This document shows, piece after piece, positions 54,344 to 64,000 of a DNA stretch of 64,000 nucleotides; position 1 is the first letter of the stretch; every line of letters begins with the position of its first letter. Position numbers and translations under genes: made by a program. Source of the stretch: Euleptes europaea (lineage: Eukaryota; Chordata; Lepidosauria; Squamata; Sphaerodactylidae); NCBI RefSeq assembly GCF_029931775.1, contig NC_079312.1:14205821-14269820 (forward strand), read 5' to 3'. A model generated the notes under the pieces. The model was not told the origin of the DNA and ran no database searches. It saw nothing but the letters and a program-made list of their open reading frames with translations.

Positions 54344-55277
54344 CTATGCCAGAGTATTCACACAAGAAAGCAGAATCCCATGTGCGGGTAATCTGGGGAA
54401 AACAATTATGGAATACATCAAATTACTGCAATAAAAATTAAATGTGTCTTTTCAGACTCTGAAGAGTATCCCATGAGTCACATGAGTCACACAATCTGCA
54501 AAAATCAGAGGGATGCCACCTTGGAACAATATTCCAAGCGATACAGCTTCAGAAAATCATGTCTTATTGGACTTCTCTAGTGTCCCATTTGCTTAAAATC
54601 TGCATGGAATTAATTGCAAGCTGACACGGACGGAATGTTCCCCTACCTACAATACTATATTTGTGTGTTTTAGAAATACCACCAAAATTGCCTGTGTAGC
54701 GGATCAAACACAGGATCCCCACCCTCCATTGTAGCTTCAAATTGTTGCTGACCATTTTTTTTACTCTAATTCTTAACACCTGCGAAGTGGAAGGGAAAAC
54801 AACCGAAAGGGGGGGGGATGTTTAGCACTGGGAGATTCCCTCTGGCCCAAGGACGGGGGAGGGGAGAGGCAGGAAACTCCCTGGGCAGGGGCTGAATTGC
54901 CTTCTGGCCCATCTGCTGAGGCCGGCCGCTTTTTTGCTGACTTTTTCATGGGGGCCACAGGAAGAGTGAATAATAAAGGAAGAAACCACCCGGCGTGGAT
55001 CGGTGTTTCAAAGATAATGCATTTCTGTGCCCCGGAAGGCCCCCCCCCAATGCAAATAGGATCCTTCCAAGGCGCGATTTCTGGATGTGCCCCGGAAGGC
55101 CTCCCCCACCACCACCAGCTGCCGGCTCTTTTCAGGCTCCTTCCTGATTTCTCAGGTTCCGGGAATTGTCACGTGGCTGGTCTTTCTCTCCACGTGCCTG
55201 AGAATTTAGGAGCAGACTTAAAGACCCAGAAAAAGTGAGGGGGGAGACTGAATTCTCTTTTTAAAATGAGGCTAGGG

Positions 55278-55972
55278 CAGTGATGGTGAACCTTTTAGAG
55301 ACCGAGTGCCCAAACTGCAACCCAAAACCCACTTATTGATTCAAAGTGCCAACGCGGCAATTTAACCTGAATAATAAGGAGGTAGCACATACCCATCAGG
55401 GCTAGTAACCCGTGATGGACTTTTCCTCCAAACATTTGTCCAATCCCTTCTTAAAGGCATCTAGGCTAGATGCCATCACCACATCCTGTGGCAAGGAGTT
55501 CCACAGGTTAATTACATGCTGGGTAAGTGGGTGTTCCTCTTTTAGTAGGGGATTTCACTGAAATGTGGGAGGCGCCGCAAAGCCTGCGCTGTGGCCCGAG
55601 CGCTCTGCTCCCCTCCAACCTAGCTCCTCTCCAACCCCACCACGGGAATCACCTTCGCCACAGACTCAACAGGTTGCCATCCGCGCCGCACCCTTACGCC
55701 ACATGTGAGCTGCCTGGTATGTGAGCCGCCCTGCCGCATGTGACGGGAGGGAGGAAGCGCTCCCATTGGGCTGCTGGGCAGAGCGGCAGGTGATGTGAAA
55801 AATGCCCTCAGATGCGCGTGGAGAGGGGGAGGGGAGCAGCCCGGCCCCGCGTCCCTCTGGCTTTCTAGTAATGAACTCAGGCGAACTCTGTGCTGGGGCG
55901 ACGGTGCGCGTGCCCATAGAGAGGGCTCTGAGTGCCCCCTCTGGCACATGTGCCATAGGTGCACCACCACTG
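55278..55972. mobile_element. Non-autonomous hAT with perfect 8-bp target duplication
   Basis: CAGTGATGGTGAACCTTTT on the left and GGTGCACCACCACTG on the right; GGCTAGGG flanks both sides (55270-55277, 55973-55980). An inverted CR1-like piece sits inside at ~55405-55530. Confidence 0.85.
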
Positions 55973-55999
55973 GGCTAGGGTAACTACATGCCCTTTGCC

Positions 56000-56205
56000 T
56001 TTCAGAAAAATAGCATTGCTTCACTGGATCAAACCAAAGGTTTGCCACATTCAACATCCCTGTTTTCCACAGTGGCCTCAGCCCTGTGCATCTGGAAAGC
56101 CCCCCACGGGGGATGAAAGCAACATCGGCCTCCACAGAGTTGCCCCCAGTATTTGGGGTAAACTGCCTCTGAACATGGAGGGTCTACTTAGCCTCTAATG
56201 GACCT
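56000..56205 (+). mobile_element. CR1/L3-like 3'-end fragment
   Basis: CACTGGATCAAACCAAAGG, CCACAGTGGCCTCAGCCCTG, AACTGCCTCTGAACATGGAG: a decayed copy of a common reptile LINE end. Orientation tentative. Confidence 0.5.
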
Positions 56206-56512
56206 GGCCACCGCCATGAATCTGTTTCATCCCCTGTTGTGCCTGACAAAATCATACCGGCACTGTTCACATGGACACGAGAGTAAAGAAGACACGCAAG
56301 TGTCAACCCCCCCTTACTTCTGTCTATGTGCCTCAAAGCAGTACACACATGCATTGGCTCCAAAACCGCTGACTTTTTGCAAGGCTGATCACTCTGGCTC
56401 TCCCCCTCTCCTTTCCTCCCCTCCGGAACACTGTGAACTGTCAAAGAGATAGCTTTCATTCATAAATGTATCAAAAGGCGCACAGGCGCAATAGAAGGTA
56501 ATTAAGTAATGA

Positions 56513-57060
56513 TGTCTGGGGGGGTCGCATGTTCAGAATTGTATCTTTATGGAAAAGGAATGCGAAAAGTCTATAAAGCTGCTTGCCTGTACCCCGCCCT
56601 GGGTGGGCAGTTTCTCGACTCTGTTTGGTCTTGATTCTGTTTCACCCAGCTGCGATTCTTTGATCAAATAAACGAGCTGACTCCAATCCAGCCTCCTCCC
56701 TCATTGTCTTAACTGAATGCTCGGAGACTTGGGGTTCACAACATTGGTGCCCCGAACAGGGACCTCAAGCCTGAGGGCTGAGTCCCAAAAGCCAGTTTTG
56801 GGAGAGGGGCTCGAGTTGGAGCTCCCAGCTTTCAGGCAGCAGCACCCTGGAAAAACCTGATCCCAGTGCGCACCCCGACCTTCTTGGTTGCGGGGACTCG
56901 GTCTTTCCTCCAGGAGGCAGAGCCGGAGGAAAAGCTACCCGAACGCTGCCTGAAAGTAGGTTGGACCCACCAACGCCAGGAAGCATCATATCCAGGCTTC
57001 GTGATACCCGTGTGAGTATGGTGGAACGGGAGAACGGGGAAAGGGGGATGGAAATCCATT
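56513..57060 (+). mobile_element. Endogenous retrovirus fossil: LTR, primer-binding site and leader
   Basis: A ~230-bp LTR (about 56513-56743) has a TATA-like TCTATAAAGC, an AATAAA near 56665 and a CA end. Directly after it comes TGGTGCCCCGAACAGGGAC, a retroviral primer-binding site of lysine-tRNA type or close to it. About 300 bp of leader follows. No gag, pol or env is seen and there is no second LTR in the window. A truncated, old-looking copy. Confidence 0.75.
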
Positions 57061-57077
57061 GTGTATGAATGAAGGGC

Positions 57078-57468
57078 TCAGTGCTAGATTTACGTATAAG
57101 CTAAACAAGCTATAGCTTAGGGCCCCACTCTCTTGGCTCCCCCCCAAAAAAATGTAGAAGGGAAAAAAAACTGGATGTACATTTCCAAAATATAAGATAA
57201 AAAACAAATAAAATAAGTAATGGGCCCCACCTCTTTTCAAGTATACTTCTTCTTAATTGTATTTCAGCTCAACAATTACTTTGATAAAATACATATTTTG
57301 TTATGTGCAAATGGCTTTAGATACCTATTAGGTCCATAAATTACCATTTAGCATATATTCAACACAAAAAACAGCGACAATTTGTTGTTGACAAAGGACA
57401 TCTGGACATATAAAGGGCCCCATTACCTTCAATAGCTTAGGGCCTCATCAAACCTAAATCCGGCCCTG
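57078..57468 (+). mobile_element. hAT-like element, uninterrupted copy
   Basis: CAGTGCTAGATTTACGTATA to CTAAATCCGGCCCTGG, paired with 39227-39877. Confidence 0.7.
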
Positions 57469-57767
57469 GTGAAGGCGGTTGAGTGATTTGTGCAGATCCT
57501 GATCACGCTGAAAAGGCCCACAGCTGCGGTTCTCCCAATCCTGCGAAGGACAGAGCCAGCGTGGATGCTGTCTAAAAACAATTCCCTTTTGTTTTGGGCT
57601 TGAGAGACCCCTTCACTCTCTTGCCCAACTCCTGCTCCGTAGGCTTGGTTTCAACACTTCCCTTTTCAGAAACCCCAGCGCTGCATACCAGGCTGTGCTC
57701 TGTGTTTTGCATGGCAGAAATTAAATGGGTGCCGCTTCCCTGCAGAGACGGGAAACGCTGCACCCAG

Positions 57768-58560
57768 GGCCGGATTAAGACCGTTAGAGGCCCTAAACAC
57801 TTAACAGGTTGTGGTGCCTCCATATGTATGCAATTCAAAATACAAACAGTAATAAGCCAATGAAGTGCCCCAAATAAAGGTATTTTACCTGTGGCACTAT
57901 AAACTGCCCGTGTACATAAACAGGTGCAGGAATCCTCCTTTTAGACATGACACCCGTATAGATAAATGCATGTCAGCAACCACCACCCCCTTCCTCTCTT
58001 TTCTTGCTTTCTATTCAGTTGCATAAAAGCACTCACATACATTCCTCAGTCTGCAACATTCCGAACACTGCCGGCTTCCTTGGGCTTCGCTAGTTTGTTA
58101 TCTCATTAAAGGGACCTTTGCGTCTCAGCAAAAGACTTTGCTTAGTACAGAAACCGCTTGTTAAGAATGACACCATGGGAAAATTAGAAAATGTATCCTT
58201 TTTGTTAGAAGTCTATAAAGATTGATCAATTCACAATGAAAAGGTGATTCTTTCTGCAGTGTGACTCTCTTGGTCTCGGCTGGAGAAATTTGAACCCAGC
58301 TTGTACTGTTAAACTGGTACGATTAAATAGCATAAGCTGTAAAAAGTAATTCCTGATCTCCAGTGCGTTATCCTTGATCAGATCTACCTGGGGTAACGTT
58401 TTTTCTAGGCACAACACATCAAATAAATTTTTTCGTAATGAAACAAAACTTACAGTAGGATGGAAAAGAATGTTTATTTTTGTATACTTCCACTTTATTT
58501 ATATTTGAAAGGTCTCTGGGTGCAGGAAAGGGTGCAGGTACACAGGGGCTAAAAGGAGCA
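57768..58560. other. hAT-like end and otherwise unrecognised sequence
   Basis: CAGGGCCGGATTAAGACC at ~57768 is a hAT-type end; I could not find its partner. From ~57870 to 58560 I see nothing I recognise. Confidence 0.35.
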
Positions 58561-58562
58561 GG

Positions 58563-59398
58563 GTGGGGGAAAAAAGAGAACCCCCAAATCCCAGTTTAAG
58601 GCAGAGGGGAGATCAGGCTGTTGCATTCGGTTTGGGAGAAGTTCTTTGGACAATCAAACTTTATCTGAAGTAGCCGTCACCAGGAGAGAAACGGGGAACG
58701 CAGTTGAACACATGAACTGCTGTGAACATCGGACAGCCCAGTGAAAACAGAAATCATTTGTCTGCTCACAGTAAGGGCCCTAGGAGGTGCTGGGTTTGGG
58801 GAGGGACTTCAATGCCATAGAGTCCAATTGCCAAAGCGGCCATTTTCTCCAGGAGATCTGATCTCTATTGGCTGAAGATCAGTTGTAATAGCAGATCTCC
58901 AGTTAGTACCTGGAGGTAGGCAACCCTAGTTGGAATGGTGCTGGGGCGGGGAGGCTCCTGCCCTGACCCCAAGCTCTTTTCTTGCTCAGAAACAGTACGG
59001 GGGGGGGGATACTTTCCCCCCTTTTGCTGATCCACATGGAGCATTCTGTGCACGTGGTTCTGCAGCCCCAAATCATTAAAAACCCAAATGTGTAGTTTGG
59101 CCCTGACAGCAGAAAGGTAAGTTTTACTACAGGCATGGGAAGACCACACTACATGTGTTCTTCCTGATATATGTGTTCACCATTTTCAAAGAGGCAACGT
59201 GTTGATTTTCTCCTCAGAACATGCAAAGAAGAGTTGGTTTTAATACGCCGACTTTCTCGACCACCTAAGGAAGGTGGTCAAACGGGCTTACAATCTCCTT
59301 TCCTTCCCCACCCCACAACAGATACCCTGTCAGGTAGGTGGGGCTGAGAGTGTGACTAGCCCAAGGTCACCCAGCTGGCTTCGTGTGTAGGAGTGAAT
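58563..59398 (+). repeat. Duplicated segment (pair with 49620-51345)
   Basis: Carries the same succession of sequence, including a partial GGGTTGCCA element (58788-58929) and a CORE-SINE (59226-59398), without the 1-kb insert. Confidence 0.75.
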
Positions 59399-59455
59399 GA
59401 CAAAGTTGCGACTGGGCACATCGTGACGATTGCATGTAGCATGTTCTCCCCATAA

Positions 59456-59692
59456 AAGGTAAAGGTCCACTGTGCGAATACCAGGTCATTCCTGACCCAT
59501 GGGGTGATGTCAAATCGCGACGTTTTCTAGGCAGACTTTGGGAACTCATTTTACCGACCTCGGAGGGATGGGAGGCTGAGTCAACCTCGAGCCGGCTACC
59601 TGAAACCAACTTCCGTTGGGATCGAACTCGGGTTGTGAGCAGAGCTTGGACTGCAGTACTGCAGCTTACCACTCTGCGCCACAAGACTCTTG
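59456..59692 (-). mobile_element. Sauria SINE
   Basis: Reverse copy: AGGTAAAGGTCCACTGTGCG, GGTCATTCCTGACCCATGGG, head TGCAGTACTGCAGCTTACCA. Confidence 0.8.
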
Positions 59693-59699
59693 TTCTCCC

Positions 59700-60960
59700 C
59701 ATAGGTGTGGGAAAACATAATGACCGAAAAGGACTGATCTCAGATGTAGCTGTGCATCGAAGAGCTTACGTGAAGTTGCCTTCTACTGAGTCGGTTCACT
59801 GAGCCATCAAATCTGTGTCGTGGATAGAGAATGGCACTCCAAAATGGGTACCGAGGGGGGAAGGGACAGGCACAAAATGGCCGCTGTCTGGACCGAGGCA
59901 GATCAGCTCTGCTTTGGGGAAGAGATGCTCTTTCGTTTCGGTTTCCAAGGAAAGGGGAGTGTTGGTTTTCTGCATGGTCATAGAAAGAGGTCGCCAAACC
60001 CACCCAGGGACATAAGGAAGCTTGCATCTCAATGGCCAAAAGTGTGATGTGCCGCCTACCAGGGCTGAGCTCAGTCCAGCATCCTGAATCACACGAAGGC
60101 CAAGGATTCGACCCAGGGTGGCCAGCGGAGCTCTGGCAGCTGGTGGGATACACTGGCGGGGGGTGGGGAGGACAATAAAACTCGCATCAGGCAGCTTCCC
60201 ATGTTATACATTTCCATGTGAAAGACACTTGGTGTAAATATTTAACTTGTTTTAAAATTTATTCTATTCTATATGTACTATATAATCATAACTGTTAAAA
60301 CATTATAGATCTCATCTGAAACAAATCTATTCTACCGTGAGTTCTATATTATCTTGCTTCTTTTATTTGCCTAGCAGTATTAAAGATGACAATTCTGCAT
60401 CGTCATAATACAATTTCCAATTTCTTTGGATTTCTTCGATTGTTCAGCAGGTGAGTAAGCTTGGCCATCACTGCAGGTTTGACTGAATTATCCTTGACCA
60501 GTATAAGAGGGACCTGGTTGCTGTGTCTCTGTATGCCCCACTCCTCTGTGTCTGACCCTTTCAGGCAGCTGGCCATTCTCACTTGTCCGACTCACTCAGA
60601 AACAGGAGAGTCGGGTCTTGCATGGGAGGATAATTACATCAGCATCTTGCCCGTTAAAGCTGCAGTTTGGAGATCTGAGTGCTTTTGCAGATGTGCATAA
60701 AAATTTGCTCCCTCCTTGACTTTTTTTTTAAAAAAATATTTTTCTCACAAGCAAACACAAACATTAAAAAATAAACAATCATAATATTTCAATATATGTG
60801 GAGCCTACTTAAAACTACATTTCAGTTACTGAGTTCTATGAATTATTTTCCAAACATTTTATTTCAACTATTAACTTCTTTGACAAACATTACTTTTGAT
60901 TCTCAATATATTTTTCATATTTTTGCTTATAACATTTCTGTGCTGCCTTTCCATCCAAAT
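59700..60960. other. Region without recognised genes
   Basis: A SINE-like scrap (GTGAAGTTGCCTTCTACTGA) lies at ~59770. The rest, up to the 3' flank of gene D, shows only short uninformative frames and AT-rich sequence. Confidence 0.4.
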
Positions 60961-61159
60961 ATGGCCGTCAGCAAACATCAAAACAATTCAACACTAAAAT
61001 ATCAACACATTAAAAGTAATATCTCTGTGATATAACTTTTTATTTAGTCATGAAAGATAGCTAGATGGATAAAAAATCTTCCGCTTTATGCAGTTATTCA
61101 CTGATGAGAAAAAACACAGGCAGTTATGTAATTTCTTTGCATGAATCCTCCTAAGTACA

Positions 61160-61697
<538 letters not shown>

Positions 61698-61845
61698 TCA
61701 GAACAATTCAACACTAAAATATCAACACATTAAAATTAATATGTCTGTGATATAACTGATATATCTTTTTATTTAGTCATGAAAGATAGCTAGATGGATA
61801 TGCAGTTATTCACTCAACTCAAACTTCTACCACACCTCTAACATT

Positions 61846-64000
61846 TTACGGGTTCTCTCCTGTATGCTTCCTCTTATGAGAATTAAGGCTTAATTTATGA
61901 GAAAAGCTCTTGCTACAATCTGAGCATTTGTATGGCTTCTCGCCAGTGTGAACACGTTGATGTGAAGCAAGGTGGTACCTCCGTCTGAAGCTCTTCCCAC
62001 ATTCTGAGCACTGATATGGTTTCTCACCTGTGTGAAACGGGAGATGTGATGTAAGGGTTGTGCTCTGACTGAAGCTCTTCCCACACTCAAAGCATTTATA
62101 TGGCTTCTCCCCAGTATGAACGCGTTGATGCGAAGTAAGGTTGTCCTTCTGTCTAAAGCTCCTCCCACATTCTGAGCACTGATATGGTTTCTCCCCTGTA
62201 TGAAGCAGGAGATGTGATGTGAATGGCTTCTCTCCTGTGTGCTTCCTCCTCTTATGAGAATTAAGGCCTGATTTATGAGAAAAGCTCTTGCTACAATCTG
62301 AGCATTTGTATGGCTTCTCCCCAGTGTGAACACGTTGATGTGAAGTAAGGTGGTCTCTCCGTCTGAAGCTCTTCCCACATTCTGAGCACTGATATGGTTT
62401 CTCCCCTGTGTGAAGCAGGAGATGTGATGTAAGGGTTGTGCTCTGACTGAAGCTCTTCCCACACGCGAAGCATTCATATGGCTTCTCCCCAGTATGAACA
62501 CGTTGATGCGAAGTAAGGTTGTCCTTCTGACTAAGGCTCTTCCCACACTCTGAGAATTTATATGGCTTCTCTCCTGTGTGCTTTTGTTTATGAGAAGTAA
62601 GGCCTGATTTATGAGAAAAGCTCTTGCTACAATCTGAGCATTTGTATGGCTTCTCCCCAGTGTGAACACGTTGATGTGAAGTAAGGTGGTCTCTCCGTCT
62701 GAAGCTCTTCCCACATTCTGAGCACTGATATGGTTTCTCCCCTGTGTGAAGCAGGAGATGTGATGTAAGGGTTGTGCTCTGACTGAAGCTCTTCCCACAC
62801 GCGAAGCATTCATATGGCTTCTCCCCAGTATGAACACGTTGATGCGAAGTAAGGTTGTCCTTCTCACTAAGGCTCTTCCCACACTCTGAGAATTTATATG
62901 GCTTCTCTCCTGTGTGCTTCCTCCTCTTATGAGAGTTAAGGCTTAATTTATGAGAAAAGCTCTTGCTACAATCTGAGCATTTGTATGGCTTCTCGCCAGT
63001 GTGAACACGTTGATGTGAAGCAAGGTGGTACCTCCGTCTGAAGCTCTTCCCACATTCTGAGCACTGATATGGTTTCTCACCTGTGTGAAACGGGAGATGT
63101 GATGTAAGGGTTGTGCTCTGACTGAAGCTCTTCCCACACTCAAAGCATTTATATGGCTTCTCCCCAGTATGAACCCGTTGATGCGAAGTAAGGTTGTCCT
63201 TCTGTCTAAAGCTCCTCCCACATTCTGAGCACTGATATGGTTTCTCCCCTGTGTGAAGCAGGAGATGTGATGTGAATGGCTTCTCTCCTGTGTGCTTCCT
63301 CCTCTTATGAGAATTAAGGCCTGATTTATGAGAAAAGCTCTTGCTACAATCTGAGCATTTGTATGGCTTCTCCCCAGTGTGAACACGTTGATGTGAAGTA
63401 AGGTGGTCTCTCCGTCTGAAGCTCTTCCCACATTCTGAGCACTGATATGGTTTCTCCCCTGTGTGAAGCAGGAGATGTGATGTAAGGGTTGTGCTCTGAC
63501 TGAAGCTCTTCCCACACGCGAAGCATTCATATGGCTTCTCCCCAGTATGAACACGTTGATGCGAAGTAAGGTTGTCCTTCTCACTAAGGCTCTTCCCACA
63601 CTCTGAGAATTTATATGGCTTCTCTCCTGTGTGCTTCCTCCTCTTATGAGAATTAAGGCCTGATTTATGAGAAAAGCTCATGCTACAATCTGAGCATTGG
63701 TATGGCTTCTCCCCAGTGTGAACACGTTGATGTGAAGTAAGGTGGTACCTCCGTCTGAAGCTCTTCCCACACTCTGAGCATTTATATGGCTTCTCCCCTG
63801 TGTGAGTCCTCTGATGCACAGTATATTTGCTCTTACAAAAGAAGCTCTTCCCACACTCCAAGCAGACATATGTTTTCTTGCCTGATTTGAACTTCTGGTC
63901 TTTGGATGCGTAGCTGAACCTTTCTCCATTTACAAGGCAATTATTCCTTCCTTTTTCTTTTTGTACTTTGCTTTGCGCTGGGATCTCATGCAAGTTTCTC
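61846..64000 (-). CDS. C2H2 zinc-finger gene D, at least 23 fingers (5' end beyond the window)
   Basis: One open frame on the minus strand from the right window edge to a stop at 61846-61848, at least 715 aa. After ~40 non-finger residues come 23 fingers and two truncated ones. The fingers are unusually uniform and fall into recurring types ([36 protein letters not shown]). Three fingers read YKFSEC, losing the first zinc-ligand cysteine. Four have SHKRRKH (H-x4-H). Twice a finger is cut down to FTSHLLLH. The array is a higher-order repeat with a 1,053-bp period. The frame ends in a linker, HTGENP then TAA, in place of EKPYKC. No KRAB exon can be assigned because the 5' end is outside. Probable DNA-binding protein, or one in decay. 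Confidence 0.8.
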   Translation of the reverse strand, partial: RNLHEIPAQSKVQKEKGRNNCLVNGERFSYASKDQKFKSGKKTYVCLECGKSFFCKSKYTVHQRTHTGEKPYKCSECGKSFRRRYHLTSHQRVHTGEKPYQCSDCSMSFSHKSGLNSHKRRKHTGEKPYKFSECGKSLSEKDNLTSHQRVHTGEKPYECFACGKSFSQSTTLTSHLLLHTGEKPYQCSECGKSFRRRDHLTSHQRVHTGEKPYKCSDCSKSFSHKSGLNSHKRRKHTGEKPFTSHLLLHTGEKPYQCSECGRSFRQKDNLTSHQRVHTGEKPYKCFECGKSFSQSTTLTSHLPFHTGEKPYQCSECGKSFRRRYHLASHQRVHTGEKPYKCSDCSKSFSHKLSLNSHKRRKHTGEKPYKFSECGKSLSEKDNLTSHQRVHTGEKPYECFACGKSFSQSTTLTSHLLLHTGEKPYQCSECGKSFRRRDHLTSHQRVHTGEKPYKCSDCSKSFSHKSGLTSHKQKHTGEKPYKFSECGKSLSQKDNLTSHQRVHTGEKPYECFACGKSFSQSTTLTSHLLLHTGEKPYQCSECGKSFRRRDHLTSHQRVHTGEKPYKCSDCSKSFSHKSGLNSHKRRKHTGEKPFTSHLLLHTGEKPYQCSECGRSFRQKDNLTSHQRVHTGEKPYKCFECGKSFSQSTTLTSHLPFHTGEKPYQCSECGKSFRRRYHLASHQRVHTGEKPYKCSDCSKSFSHKLSLNSHKRKHTGENP
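61886..63612 (-). repeat. Higher-order tandem repeat in gene D (84/336/1,053 bp)
   Basis: The 84-bp finger unit is nested in a 4-finger, 336-bp block (62281 against 62617) and in a 1,053-bp block: GCTTAATTTA at 61888 recurs at 62941, and CTTCTCGCC at 61936 recurs at 62989. About 1.6 copies of the long block are visible, nearly identical. Confidence 0.85.

Noticed and set aside
54773-54958. Minus-strand frame MAPMKKSAKKRPASADGPEG as first exon of the KRAB gene
   Set aside because: Position and basic N-terminus are tempting, but no good splice donor in the phase needed by the KRAB exon is seen.
55620-56135. 171-codon minus-strand frame
   Set aside because: Spans the right half of a hAT element and its flank; no recognisable domain.

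Overview
The window looks like squamate reptile nuclear DNA, probably a gecko or a close relative. It is dense in repeats typical of that group: Sauria-type tRNA SINEs, 5S-rRNA-derived SINEs with a Bov-B-like tail, MIR-like CORE-SINEs, CR1 and L2-type LINEs, several short hAT families, and at least 14 copies of a ~205-bp element ending in GGGTTGCCA/TGGCAACCC. Genes have introns with GT-AG borders. The species call is inference; no single locus proves it.

The gene content is a C2H2 zinc-finger cluster with one unrelated-class gene inside it. Three plus-strand paralogs (call them A, B, C) have finger exons at 10.84-12.54, 33.07-34.47 and 45.24-46.40 kb. Each has the same layout: a GC-rich, apparently non-coding first exon (ends 6552, 23824, 39063), a 127-bp second exon that carries the start codon, and one long exon with 16, 13 or 10 fingers. 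I see no KRAB or SCAN exon in these three. Between A and B, on the minus strand, lies a five-exon gene (14221-21089) for a ~350-aa protein with an N-terminal Myb/SANT-like trihelix domain. Its promoter is an 81-bp tandem repeat rich in CCAAT boxes. A decayed trihelix paralog sits in its second intron. At the right edge a fourth finger gene (D, minus strand, 61846 to beyond 64000) shows at least 23 fingers in a higher-order tandem repeat. A KRAB-A exon (minus strand, 52391-54312) is split by a 1,785-bp hAT transposon with a visible 8-bp target duplication and has no finger exon downstream in the window.

Layout: 0-3.6 kb, repeats and three tRNA-like sequences; 6-13.6 kb, gene A; 14.2-21.4 kb, trihelix gene; 21.7-35.0 kb, gene B; 37-48.2 kb, gene C; 49.6-60 kb, repeats including a duplicated ~0.8-kb segment, the broken KRAB exon, two hATs with target duplications and a retroviral LTR fossil; 61-64 kb, gene D and its decayed tail.

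The window reads as a birth-and-death zinc-finger cluster: A, B and C arose by tandem duplication of promoter plus exons, lost C-terminal fingers to different degrees, and exchanged fingers. Nested transposons with readable target duplications give relative ages. I found no CRISPR array, operon or prokaryotic feature.
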